64,000 bases of DNA. It comes from Natronorubrum thiooxidans. GTDB lineage: Archaea; Halobacteriota; Halobacteria; Halobacteriales; Natrialbaceae. This document shows, piece after piece, positions 7,966 through 15,187 of this stretch. The position numbers were made by a program, and so were the translations under genes. The stretch is taken from assembly GCF_900156475.1 (NCBI RefSeq), contig NZ_FTNR01000010.1, positions 62,001-126,000 of the forward strand, in the 5' to 3' direction. A model generated the notes under the pieces. That model worked only from the letters and a program-made list of their open reading frames with translations, was not told the origin of the DNA and searched no databases. Numbering within the stretch: position 1 is the stretch's first letter; every line of letters starts with the position of its first letter.

Positions 7966-9192
7966 ATGACAGACCCCGAGAACCTCGTCGCGCAGGTGCG
8001 CGAGGGCGACGTTCGGCTTCACGAACTCGAGGATCACGCCGACGCAGACACGGCAGCGACGGCCCGTCGGCTGCTGATCGAACGCGAGACCGACACTGAT
8101 CTCGAGACGATCGGCGAGTACACGTTCCCAGCCGAGCAGGCGGAGCCGAACATCGAGAACATGATCGGGGCGGCCCAGATTCCAATGGGCGTCGTCGGCC
8201 CGGTCGACGTCGATGGCGGCGCAGCCAACGGCGAGTACTATCTCCCGCTGGCGACGACCGAGGGCGCGCTACTCGCGTCTGTCAACCGCGGGCTCAGCGT
8301 CATCGGCTCTGCTGGCGGCGCTGACGCTCGAGTGACCAAAAACGGGATGACCCGCGCTCCGGTGTTTCGTGTCGCCGGCGTCGCGGACGCCGCAACAACG
8401 GTCGAGTGGGTTAACGACAATTTCGAGACGCTGCAGGAGGCAGCCGAATCGACGACGAGCCACGGCGAATTGATCGACATCGAACCGTACGTCGTCGGCG
8501 ACTCCGTCTACCTCCGATTCGCCTACGACACGAAAGACGCGATGGGGATGAACATGGCCACCATCGCAACCGGCGAGGCCTGCGAAATCGTCGAGTCGGA
8601 GACGCCCGCCTCGCTCGTCGCGCTCTCGGGCAATCTCTGTTCGGACAAGAAACCCGCCGCCATCAACGCCGTCGAGGGCCGCGGGCGCTCCGTTACGGCC
8701 GACGTCCTGATCCCGGGCGAGCTCGTCGAGCAACGGCTCCATACGACCGCCGACGCCATCGCCGAGGCGAACACGCGCAAGAATCTCACTGGCAGCGCCA
8801 AAGCCGGCAGTCTCGGCTTCAATGCCCACGCGGCCAACGTCGTCGCCGCCGCCTTCCTCGCGACCGGCCAGGACGAAGCCCAGGTCGTCGAAGCCGCGAA
8901 TACGATTACGACCATGGACGCACGCGAACGCGAGGACGGCACCACCGACCTGTATGCCAGCGTCTCGCTTGCCTCCCTCGAGGTCGGCACCGTCGGCGGC
9001 GGGACGAAACTGCCGACCCAGGCCGAGGCGCTCGAGGTCCTCGGCCTTCGCGGCGGCGGTGAGCCGGCGGGATCGAACGCCGACGCACTGGCCGAGATTA
9101 TCGCCGTCGGCGCGCTTGCGGGCGAACTCTCCTTGCTCGCGGCGCTCGCGTCCCGACATCTGGCGAGCGCACACGAAGACCTCGGTCGCTAA
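7966..9192 (+). CDS. hmgA: 3-hydroxy-3-methylglutaryl-CoA reductase (NADPH, class I)
   Basis: A 408-residue enzyme that reduces HMG-CoA to mevalonate, the committed step of archaeal isoprenoid lipid synthesis and the target of statins used as haloarchaeal selection drugs. Key blocks are PNIENMIGAAQIPMGVVGPV (61-80, catalytic Glu), DAMGMNMA (NADPH site and catalytic Asp), SDKKPAAIN (catalytic Lys), FNAHAANVV (catalytic His) and GTVGGGTKLPTQ. The ATG at 7966 (MTDPENLV) was preferred over an upstream in-frame ATG at 7921, whose extra 15 residues do not resemble the family. The length is typical for archaea. Confidence 0.97.
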   Translation: MTDPENLVAQVREGDVRLHELEDHADADTAATARRLLIERETDTDLETIGEYTFPAEQAEPNIENMIGAAQIPMGVVGPVDVDGGAANGEYYLPLATTEGALLASVNRGLSVIGSAGGADARVTKNGMTRAPVFRVAGVADAATTVEWVNDNFETLQEAAESTTSHGELIDIEPYVVGDSVYLRFAYDTKDAMGMNMATIATGEACEIVESETPASLVALSGNLCSDKKPAAINAVEGRGRSVTADVLIPGELVEQRLHTTADAIAEANTRKNLTGSAKAGSLGFNAHAANVVAAAFLATGQDEAQVVEAANTITTMDAREREDGTTDLYASVSLASLEVGTVGGGTKLPTQAEALEVLGLRGGGEPAGSNADALAEIIAVGALAGELSLLAALASRHLASAHEDLGR

Positions 9193-9203
9193 TGCCGGTG
9201 TCG

Positions 9204-9560
9204 CTACCCGGCGACCTCGTGCTCGTCGTTTCGAGCCCGAACCGTTACGAGTGCAATATAGGAACCGCTGGCGACGAGCAGCGCCAGCCCACCCAGTACT
9301 TGCGGTCCGTTTGCGGCCACCGTGACGAGCGCCAACCCGGCCGCCGCGACACCGTGTGCGAGCGCGAGGTCGCGACGACCGTACGCGGCGTGAATCACTG
9401 CAACGGCAGCGAACGTCGCGGCGAACGCGCCCGTCGCTAGCGTCGCCGCGTCGATTCCGATGATCGTCTCGTTGATGTACCTGCCGTACGCGAAAAACGC
9501 GAGCGCAACGAGCGTTCCGACACCGATCGCTGTCCCCTGTACATCCACCGTCTCGTCCAT
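9204..9560 (-). CDS. Small membrane protein of unknown function
   Basis: 118 residues with about four hydrophobic helices: 9-27, 40-60, 68-84 and 90-107. It has a short acidic N-terminus and a charged C-terminal tail (RARNDEHEVAG). No conserved catalytic motif is seen. It is convergent with hmgA, with 11 bp between the stops, and divergent from dpsA. Alanine- and glycine-rich helices suggest a simple integral protein. Function unknown. Confidence 0.75.
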   Translation of the reverse strand: MDETVDVQGTAIGVGTLVALAFFAYGRYINETIIGIDAATLATGAFAATFAAVAVIHAAYGRRDLALAHGVAAAGLALVTVAANGPQVLGGLALLVASGSYIALVTVRARNDEHEVAG

Positions 9561-9687
9561 CGATCCCTCGTTGCCGCCCGCGGTGGAAAGCCTTGCTGTT
9601 CGTTACTGATCGAAGTCCTATCAGCTGAATGAATATTACCTCACGAACTCACGCGTATCCGTGTACAACCATTCATCGAAGATCGGT

Positions 9688-9703
9688 TTTAGGCGGTACG
9701 AAA
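9688..9703. promoter_or_regulatory. Degenerate iron box upstream of dpsA
   Basis: TTTAGG-CGGT-ACGAAA matches the left half of the TTTAGG-N4-CCTAAA boxes near 11 kb perfectly and the right half at four of six positions. It lies about 56-71 bp before the dpsA ATG and about 20 bp upstream of its TATA-like element. That position fits activation rather than repression. The weak right half keeps confidence low. Confidence 0.35.
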
Positions 9704-9723
9704 AATTGTTTGTTTATTGAAAA

Positions 9724-9730
9724 GATATAA
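9724..9730 (+). promoter_or_regulatory. TATA-like element of dpsA
   Basis: GATATAA lies 29-35 bp before the ATG at 9759 in an otherwise AT-rich stretch. The spacing fits a leaderless transcript and supports the downstream ATG over a frame-open start at 9717. Confidence 0.5.
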
Positions 9731-9758
9731 GGACGTGCCGCTCGAAGTGAGAGTCGTA

Positions 9759-10304
9759 ATGAGTACCCAAAAGACCGTTCGTCAATCCGCCGGGACCGTC
9801 GAAGAGAACGCACTGCGCCTCGAGCAAGAAAAGGCCGAACAGATCATCGATGCGCTGAACACGGACCTTGCGGACGCCTACGTCCTCTACCACCAACTCC
9901 ACAAACACCACTGGAACGTCGAGGGCGCGGAGTTCCTCGAGATTCACGTATTCCTCCAGGAGGTCTACGAGGACGTCGAGGACGCCGCAGACGACCTCGC
10001 GGAGCGACTTCAGGCGCTCGGCGGCGTTCCCCACGCCAGCATGACGACGCTCGCCGAGAACGCAACGGTCGAGCCCGAAGACGAGGACGTCTACGACGTT
10101 CGAACGTCGCTTGCACACGACCTCGAGATGATGGGCGACGTTATCGAGAGCTACCGCAACCACATCGAACTCGCAGACAGCCTCGGCGACTACGCCACGG
10201 GCGAGATGCTGCGCGAGCAACTCGAGACGATCGAAGAACACGCCCACCACATCGAACACTACCTCGAAGACGACACGCTCGTCCTCGAGTCCGCAACGAA
10301 CTAA
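9759..10304 (+). CDS. dpsA: Dps-family ferritin (DpsA)
   Basis: A 181-residue DNA-protecting ferritin-like protein that oxidises ferrous iron and stores it in a 12-mer. The ferroxidase helix LHKHHWNVEGAEFLEIHVFLQ (near residues 46-66) contains the Dps HWNVEG signature, followed by an acidic helix EVYEDVEDAADDLAERLQALGG. The ATG at 9759 (MSTQKTVRQSAGT) is favoured by the TATA-like box 29-35 bp upstream and by similarity to other haloarchaeal DpsA N-termini. Halobacterium DpsA is known to respond to iron and oxidative stress. A degenerate iron box sits upstream here, and a DtxR-type regulator gene lies about 0.7 kb away. Confidence 0.93.
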   Translation: MSTQKTVRQSAGTVEENALRLEQEKAEQIIDALNTDLADAYVLYHQLHKHHWNVEGAEFLEIHVFLQEVYEDVEDAADDLAERLQALGGVPHASMTTLAENATVEPEDEDVYDVRTSLAHDLEMMGDVIESYRNHIELADSLGDYATGEMLREQLETIEEHAHHIEHYLEDDTLVLESATN

Positions 10305-10323
10305 GTCGCTTCCGGCGCGTCGC

Positions 10324-10611
10324 TCATTCGACGTCTGGCGCTTTTTCGTCCGTCCGCCCCGGAAGCTCGAGTTCGATCTCGAGTTCCGGCTCGCCGACCC
10401 CGTCGAAGTCGATCTCGAGTTCCACGGGTTCGCCGAAGGCGAAGGGAAGCTCCCACTCGTCGGTGGAAATCGTGAGTTCGTCGTCGTCGCGAAGCTGTTC
10501 GCCCAGGTTGATCAGAAACGTTCCCGCTTCGGCCGCGTCGAGGCGATACTCCTGTTCGAACTTGCGCCCCGTGCGGATCGTCGTTCGGTCGTCGTCTGTT
10601 TCAGGTGTCAT
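10324..10611 (-). CDS. amphi-Trp domain-containing protein
   Basis: A 95-residue acidic protein of the haloarchaeal amphi-Trp domain type. The pattern is FEQEYRLDAAEAGTFLINLGEQLRDDDELTISTDEWELPFAFGEPVELEIDF, with alternating hydrophobic and acidic strands. The molecular function of the domain is unknown. The ATG at 10611 (MTPETDDDRTT) is chosen because the long open extension to 10794 is low-complexity and antisense-like. The 3' end faces that of dpsA with 19 bp between stops. A second, longer protein with the same domain occurs at 26995-27657. Confidence 0.82.
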   Translation of the reverse strand: MTPETDDDRTTIRTGRKFEQEYRLDAAEAGTFLINLGEQLRDDDELTISTDEWELPFAFGEPVELEIDFDGVGEPELEIELELPGRTDEKAPDVE

Positions 10612-10826
10612 GGTTCGTCTGTGGTTCGTCTGTGCTGGTAGTCTGGTCTGCAAACGGGGCCCACGATAAGTCCATCCCGTCGGTGTTCCCGACTGGCCGA
10701 ACCGAGTTCTTGGGGCTGCGTTTACAGACTGGTCGTTCGGGACCGGTGCTCGAGTCCGGTCTGACATCGAGCTCGAAGTGCAACTAGCGATCACCAGCCG
10801 CTATCGTAGCCACTGAAAGTCAATGC

Positions 10827-10861
10827 ACACCGCATCGCACGACAGTTGCGCGATGCGGTGT
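10827..10861. repeat. Perfect 12-bp inverted repeat (hairpin)
   Basis: ACACCGCATCGC and GCGATGCGGTGT form a perfect 12-bp stem around an 11-base loop. It lies 29 bp from the iron box and about 125 bp past the stop of the DtxR-family gene on the minus strand. It could be a structured small RNA, a processed 3' end or a protein-binding dyad. Intrinsic hairpin terminators are not the usual archaeal mechanism. Confidence 0.6.
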
Positions 10862-10890
10862 AAATCGTTTCAGTTGTTACTACGGAACGG

Positions 10891-10906
10891 TTTAGGCTAC
10901 CCTAAA
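10891..10906. promoter_or_regulatory. DtxR/Idr-type iron box
   Basis: TTTAGG-CTAC-CCTAAA is a perfect 6-4-6 inverted repeat, identical in architecture to the two boxes at 11839-11888. It resembles sites described for haloarchaeal iron-dependent repressors. It lies 80 bp beyond the 3' end of the DtxR-family gene and about 280 bp before the amphi-Trp start, so it has no obvious protein-coding target. Confidence 0.65.
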
Positions 10907-10985
10907 GCAAAAACCGTCCGGTCTCACTCGGTGTGGACCGACGTGAGCGAATCATGACGAAACGGACGCGTGTCACGACAGGAAA

Positions 10986-11375
10986 CTACTGCGTCGACTC
11001 GTCGGCTCTCGACGAACTGCTCGGCGCTAGAAGGGTCGTTTCGAGCCGTGTCACGACGGCCGGACTCACGGTGCCGACCACGGCTGCGGCTTCCCGGCGA
11101 TGGTCGTCGATCTCGAGCACTTCGTCGAAAAACCGACAGATTGTCTCGTAGCTGTCGGACAGTTCGCTGGCCCGGTCGCGGCCTGCTGTCGTCAACCGAA
11201 CCCCCGCATATGGTTCGTGGTCGACGAGTCCCCGCGCCTCGAGACGTTGGACCATCTCCGTCGTCGCGGCGGGTGAGCGACCGATCGAGTCCGCAATTCG
11301 ACCGGTCGACACCGGCTCGCCCGCAGTCTCTGCCAGTTCGTAGACCGTGAGCAGATAGTGGTTCACTCTCGACAT
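10986..11375 (-). CDS. Short DtxR-family transcriptional regulator
   Basis: 129 residues from the ATG at 11375 (MSRVNHYLLTVYELAE). The N-terminal winged helix is typical of DtxR/MntR/SirR: HYLLTVYELAETAGEPVSTG, then RIADSIGRSPAATTEMVQRL, ARGLVDHEPYAGVRLTTAGR. The dimerisation segment ETICRFFDEVLEIDDHRREAAAVVGTVSP lines up with the DtxR segment that normally reads EACRLEHVLSP. The Cys, Glu and His metal ligands appear replaced by Ala, Val and Gly. There is no C-terminal FeoA/SH3 domain. Nearby iron boxes and dpsA suggest a role in iron control, but it may be an apo or non-metal-sensing regulator. Confidence 0.85.
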   Translation of the reverse strand: MSRVNHYLLTVYELAETAGEPVSTGRIADSIGRSPAATTEMVQRLEARGLVDHEPYAGVRLTTAGRDRASELSDSYETICRFFDEVLEIDDHRREAAAVVGTVSPAVVTRLETTLLAPSSSSRADESTQ

Positions 11376-11563
11376 ACCGTTACCACTCGCCGACGGGCAG
11401 CCGTTTCGCGACGTGACCTCGAGTAGACGTCGCGTTTGACGTGTCACTCACTCCTGACCACCGAGTTCCTCGTGGTTCTCGTCTGTCTCATCAGTGGCCG
11501 GTGTGTCGAACAGGCGGACGTAGACCGCTGCCCAGAGCCGCGCTCGCTTTCTCCGTGGCCCGG

Positions 11564-11839
11564 TCATCGTCCTGTTGTCGTCGGTGCGACGTGTTCGGTC
11601 GACGTTTCACAGATGATCATGTCGTAATAGGGAACCTGCGGATCGTACTGACGGAGCACAGCACGGTACTGCTCCGTCGCATGGGTGGCTGCTCGCGCGG
11701 TCGAACGGCTCTCGAAGTACAGTCCCGCGGCGGGAACGGGACGCTCGCCCGTTCGTCCACAGATCAGGTAGTACGTTCCTGCGTCGCTTGCAAGCGACTC
11801 GATGTCGTGGCGGATATCGCCAAGCGTTTCCCCCATCAT
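11564..11839 (-). CDS. Small haloarchaeal protein of unknown function under iron boxes
   Basis: 91 residues starting MMGETLGDIRHDIESLASDA. It contains YYLICGRTGERPVPAAGLYF, SRSTARAATHATEQYRAVLRQYDPQVPYYDMIICE and a short tail. It resembles small cytosolic proteins of a haloarchaeal domain of unknown function (I believe DUF7552). No catalytic motif is evident. Two TTTAGG-N4-CCTAAA boxes bracket its TATA-like region, and one abuts the start codon, so it looks like a tightly repressed, iron-responsive gene. The start may be either of two consecutive ATGs at 11839 and 11836. Confidence 0.78.
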   Translation of the reverse strand: MMGETLGDIRHDIESLASDAGTYYLICGRTGERPVPAAGLYFESRSTARAATHATEQYRAVLRQYDPQVPYYDMIICETSTEHVAPTTTGR

Positions 11840-11854
11840 TTAGGTAACCCTAAA
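11839..11854. promoter_or_regulatory. DtxR/Idr-type iron box overlapping a start codon
   Basis: TTTAGG-TAAC-CCTAAA is a perfect 6-4-6 palindrome whose first base is the last base of the minus-strand start codon of the 91-residue protein. A bound repressor would cover the transcription and translation start. Confidence 0.75.
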
Positions 11855-11872
11855 ACTAGGAGGGTTAAGTAT

Positions 11873-11888
11873 TTTAGGCTCCCCTAAA
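11873..11888. promoter_or_regulatory. Second iron box of the same promoter
   Basis: TTTAGG-CTCC-CCTAAA is a perfect 6-4-6 palindrome, 34 bp centre-to-centre from the first. An AT-rich TATA-like stretch (minus strand AATACTTAA) lies between the two boxes. The pair therefore brackets the promoter of the 91-residue gene, which is a strong repression architecture. Confidence 0.75.
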
Positions 11889-11934
11889 TTAGCTGGTCCC
11901 CGCTCGAACAGCAGCCCACCGCGGAAATGCCGCT

Positions 11935-12459
11935 CTAGAGCAGTCGATAGCGGCCGCGGCTCTCGCTTACCACACCGCGTCTCGTGAGTTTCTCGAGGGC
12001 GTCTTCGACGTACCCCGCCGACACCCCCCGTTCATCGGCGTACGCGATGACCTCGTCTTCCGTCGGTCGGTCGAGGACCTCGAGTGCCGCTTCGACGATT
12101 TCTTTGTTGCTGCCGCTGGGGCTCGATCCGCGCGGATCGCGCTCGCCGGCGGCGTCGACCGCATCGACATCGAGGCCGGATTTCTCGAGGTACTCCTCGT
12201 CGTCGACGACGCCGTCGGCCACCTCGTCCTCGAGGGCGTCGTAGGAGTCCAGTTTGGCGAACGCCTCGCCTTCGCCCTGTCGGTTCGCAAGCATCGAGGC
12301 CCGGACGTCTCGAGCGTGGCCTGCATCCTCGGTCTCGACGAACTTCTTGCGTTTCTCGTAGGCCCGCCGCGAGCCACAGCGGGGACACTGGGTCGTCTCC
12401 GAGCGACCCTCGATGATCCAGAGGTTCGAACACTCGCTACAGCCGACGACAGCGTACAT
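11935..12459 (-). CDS. Zinc-ribbon/winged-helix protein (DUF5817-like)
   Basis: 174 residues from the ATG at 12459 (MYAVVGCSECSNLWII). The N-terminal zinc ribbon has paired CxxC motifs, CSEC near residue 7 and CPRC near 24. It is followed by a basic linker RRAYEKRKKFVETED and an acidic region. A C-terminal winged-helix-like segment reads VLDRPTEDEVIAYADERGVSAGYVEDALEKLTRRGVVSESRGRYRLL. This layout suggests a nucleic-acid-binding role, matching a conserved haloarchaeal family (DUF5817). The open frame continues upstream to 12720, but that stretch overlaps the divergent cupin gene and is unlikely to be translated. Confidence 0.82.
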   Translation of the reverse strand: MYAVVGCSECSNLWIIEGRSETTQCPRCGSRRAYEKRKKFVETEDAGHARDVRASMLANRQGEGEAFAKLDSYDALEDEVADGVVDDEEYLEKSGLDVDAVDAAGERDPRGSSPSGSNKEIVEAALEVLDRPTEDEVIAYADERGVSAGYVEDALEKLTRRGVVSESRGRYRLL

Positions 12460-12573
12460 GCCTCGAAATGATCGTGGCTGGTAGTTCAACCTTCGGCACG
12501 CGTGGCGAAACTGAAACAGCTGACCGCGTCGTCGACACCCGGTATTATGCGCCAGCACGTACTCCTGAGTCGT

Positions 12574-12915
12574 ATGGAACGCGTGTCCCTGTCCGACTGT
12601 GAACCGTCCGAAGCCGCCGACGGCGTCCACCTGGCGCTGTTGGCCGGCGGCGACGCGATGAACGTCCAGCACTTCGAGATCGAACCCGGCGCGGCCGTCG
12701 ACGAACACAGCCACCCCCACGAGCAGACGGGGTACATCTACGAGGGCGAACTCGTCTTCCGCTCGGATGGTGAAGAGGTCGTCTGCGGGCCGGGTGATTC
12801 ATACGCGATCCCGGGCGACCAGCCCCACGCGGCGGAGAACCGCGGTGACGAACCGGTCCGCGGTGTCGACATCTTCAGCCCGCCACGAGAGAATCCGAAC
12901 TGGGAATCCGAGTAA
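12574..12915 (+). CDS. Cupin domain protein
   Basis: 113 residues with a single cupin barrel. Motif 1 reads VDEHSHPHEQTGYIYEGEL (His, His, Gln, Glu metal ligands) and motif 2 reads GPGDSYAIPGDQPHAAEN (His ligand). The metal site looks intact, so it may be a small metal-dependent enzyme or sensor, but the substrate is unknown. The ATG at 12574 (MERVSLSD) excludes an upstream extension that overlaps the divergent zinc-ribbon gene. Confidence 0.85.
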   Translation: MERVSLSDCEPSEAADGVHLALLAGGDAMNVQHFEIEPGAAVDEHSHPHEQTGYIYEGELVFRSDGEEVVCGPGDSYAIPGDQPHAAENRGDEPVRGVDIFSPPRENPNWESE

Positions 12916-12966
12916 CGGCGGGTATTTTTGACCGCGTCCCGGACCCACCACTAGTGAATACCATGA

Positions 12967-12974
12967 AGTTATAT
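12967..12974 (+). promoter_or_regulatory. TATA-like element of Nramp-like gene
   Basis: GTTATATG is about 24-31 bp before the ATG at 12998, the distance expected for a leaderless haloarchaeal transcript. Confidence 0.5.
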
Positions 12975-12997
12975 GTGCCAGTTAGCAAGGGTACTCG

Positions 12998-14359
12998 ATG
13001 GCAACCAAATCACAACCGGTAGGAATCGGCCGAATCAGTACGTATCTCGAGCGGCTCGGACCGACGTGGCTCGCCGGCGCGATCGCGGCGGGACCGGCGA
13101 CGATGGTCAGCTTGCTCGTCGCCGGTGCGAGCTTTGGCTACGCGTTGCTGTGGGTCGTCGTCCTCTCGGCAATCTTCGGGACCGTCGGCCAGTATCTCGC
13201 GATGCGGCTGGGGCTGCTCACCGAGGCTGGGATCGTCGACGTCGTCGAAACGCACCTCGGTTCGTTTTGGGCCTGGGTGCTCGTCGCCGACGTCGTCCTG
13301 GCTGCCGGGCTCGCCCAGCTTGTGATCATGAAGACGGTGGCCGACGTCAGCGCGACGATCGTCGCCGACGCCGGTATCGCTGCGCTGGCCGATCCGCGGC
13401 TCTGGGGGATCACCTGGGCGGTGATTCTCGCGTTGGGGCTCGCCGGTGGCGGCTACCGCGTCGCCGAACTCGGCGCAAAGGTGCTCGTCTCGCTGGTCGT
13501 GCTCGCGTTCCTCGTCGCCGCGTTCGTCGTTCCCATCGATCCGGCTGCGGCAGTGACGGGGCTTGCCCCCCAGATACCGGCCGGCGTCGGCGGAGCAGTC
13601 GTCGTCGCCGGCATCCTCGGCGGCGCGGTTCACATCACGCTCTTGACGATGCAAAGCTACACGATGCGCGCTCGTGGCTGGACCGACAGCGATCGAGATA
13701 TCGCGACGTTCGACGTTGTGAGTTCGATGCTCGTCGCCTTCGGCATCTACAGCCTCGCCGTCTTCCTCGTCGCGGCGAGTGTGCTTCCCGCAGCGGGCGT
13801 CGATCCCGCGACGATCAACGAGATTCAGGCGGCCGAAGCCCTCGGCCCCGTCGCCGGTGAGTACGCCACCTGGCTGTTCCTCGCCGGCCTCTGGGGAGCC
13901 GCCGTCTCGACGCTCGGCGGGAACACGATCGTCCCGCCGTATCTCGTCGCCGACAAACTCGGCTGGGAACAGTCCGTCGACGACTCACGGTATCGGGCCG
14001 CGCTCGTCGTCGTCGCGCTCGCCTCGGCCGGCGGCGCCTTTCTCGAGGGCGCGTTCTTTCAACTGCTCGTTCTCGTGCTCACCTTCGGCCTCGTCGGGAC
14101 CCCCTTCGCGCTCGCGGTAATCCTCTATTTGCTGAACGATCCCGATGTCGTCCCCGAGACGAACTCCCACCTTGCGAATCTCGGCGGCATCGTGCTGTTT
14201 CTCATCGCGACCGTCCTCGCGGGCGAGTTCGTCCTCGAGGAACTCGAGACGGTCAGTGAACCGACCTCGGCGTTCGTCGTCGCCTTCGCGGGCGCGATGG
14301 CGCTTGCGATTCTCGGACTCGCCGGCAAGTACGGACGGGATCGGTTCGTTGCCGACTGA
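12998..14359 (+). CDS. Nramp-superfamily transporter with non-canonical metal site
   Basis: A 453-residue protein with about eleven membrane helices. TM1 and following loop (AGASFGYALLWVVVLS) align clearly with MntH/Nramp transporters. However, the canonical TM1 DPGN motif falls on GPAT here. The TM6 MPHxxxLHS motif falls on a segment reading LGGAVHITLLTMQS, so the usual metal-binding Asp, Asn and Met are missing. It is therefore an Nramp relative whose substrate may not be Mn2+/Fe2+. Mg2+, other ions or a small organic solute are possible. The genomic setting with dpsA and DtxR hints at metals. It ends before a divergent-strand-free gap and an SDR gene. Confidence 0.85.
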   Translation: MATKSQPVGIGRISTYLERLGPTWLAGAIAAGPATMVSLLVAGASFGYALLWVVVLSAIFGTVGQYLAMRLGLLTEAGIVDVVETHLGSFWAWVLVADVVLAAGLAQLVIMKTVADVSATIVADAGIAALADPRLWGITWAVILALGLAGGGYRVAELGAKVLVSLVVLAFLVAAFVVPIDPAAAVTGLAPQIPAGVGGAVVVAGILGGAVHITLLTMQSYTMRARGWTDSDRDIATFDVVSSMLVAFGIYSLAVFLVAASVLPAAGVDPATINEIQAAEALGPVAGEYATWLFLAGLWGAAVSTLGGNTIVPPYLVADKLGWEQSVDDSRYRAALVVVALASAGGAFLEGAFFQLLVLVLTFGLVGTPFALAVILYLLNDPDVVPETNSHLANLGGIVLFLIATVLAGEFVLEELETVSEPTSAFVVAFAGAMALAILGLAGKYGRDRFVAD

Positions 14360-14431
14360 CGGCCGTTTGGTTCCTGTGCCAATCATTTCGTCGAACGAAG
14401 ATTCAAGGGCCGTGGCACTAACCACCACACG

Positions 14432-15163
14432 ATGACATCACTGGAGGACGACGTAATCGTTGTCACGGGCGCGAGCCGCGGGCTCGGGCGATCGATGGCC
14501 GAACGCTTCGCCGAGGAAGGCGCGCGGGTCGTGCTCACCGCACGCGATAAAGAACAGCTTGACGCCGTCGCTGCCGAGTTGCCGGGCGAATCACTCGTCG
14601 TGCCGGCGGACGTCCGCGACAGCGACGACGTCGAGCACGTGATCGACCGCACCCTCGAGCGGTTCGGCCGACTCGATACGCTCCTCAACAACGCGGGCGT
14701 GAGCCTGCTCCACAAAGACGATCACGACGAACTCAGTGATATCACCGAAGACGAGTGGGATCGAGTCCTCGAGGTCAACCTCAAAGGCGTCTTCCTGTTC
14801 ACCCGCGCAGCCGTCCCCCACCTGTACGAGCAGGGCCACGGGACCATCATCAACATCTCCTCCGGTCTCGGCCGGCGTGCGATCCCCGGCGCAGCCGCCT
14901 ACGTGAGTTCGAAGTGGGGCCTCGAGGGGCTCACCCGGGCGACGGCCCTCGAGAGCGAACCGTACGGCGTCACCGTCAACGGACTCGATCCGGGTGGCCG
15001 GGTCAACACCGACATCTGGGCCCATCTCCCGGCGTCCGAACGCGAGGAGATCCTCCAGCCGGATGTGATGAACGACGCGGCCGTCCTGCTGGCCGCGCAG
15101 GGATCTGACGGTGTCACCGGTGAGTCGATGGCCGCCCAGGAGTGGGAGCAGCGACTCGAGTAA
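14432..15163 (+). CDS. Short-chain dehydrogenase/reductase
   Basis: A 243-residue NAD(P)-dependent oxidoreductase with a classical SDR fold. The cofactor motif TGASRGLG is at residues 12-19, NNAG near 87, the catalytic Ser in IINISSGLG, and YVSSK near 155 with the catalytic Tyr and Lys. The substrate is not deducible. The C-terminal part ends QEWEQRLE. It follows the Nramp-like gene by 72 bp, with AT-rich DNA between that could hold its own promoter. Confidence 0.92.
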   Translation: MTSLEDDVIVVTGASRGLGRSMAERFAEEGARVVLTARDKEQLDAVAAELPGESLVVPADVRDSDDVEHVIDRTLERFGRLDTLLNNAGVSLLHKDDHDELSDITEDEWDRVLEVNLKGVFLFTRAAVPHLYEQGHGTIINISSGLGRRAIPGAAAYVSSKWGLEGLTRATALESEPYGVTVNGLDPGGRVNTDIWAHLPASEREEILQPDVMNDAAVLLAAQGSDGVTGESMAAQEWEQRLE

Positions 15164-15187
15164 CGCGAGTTCCCGATCACAGTCGAC

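Larger units (their letters stand above)
10612..10985. other. 374-bp non-coding interval with hairpin and iron box
   Basis: No convincing gene lies between the amphi-Trp gene start and the DtxR-family gene stop. The interval holds a 12-bp-arm inverted repeat (10827-10861) and a perfect TTTAGG-N4-CCTAAA box (10891-10906). The remaining open frames are antisense or low-complexity. It could encode a small RNA controlled by the box. Confidence 0.5.

Noticed and set aside
10933-11151. Plus-strand small frame just after the iron box at 10891
   Set aside because: It runs antisense to the DtxR-family gene and lacks a plausible protein composition. The box probably serves something else.
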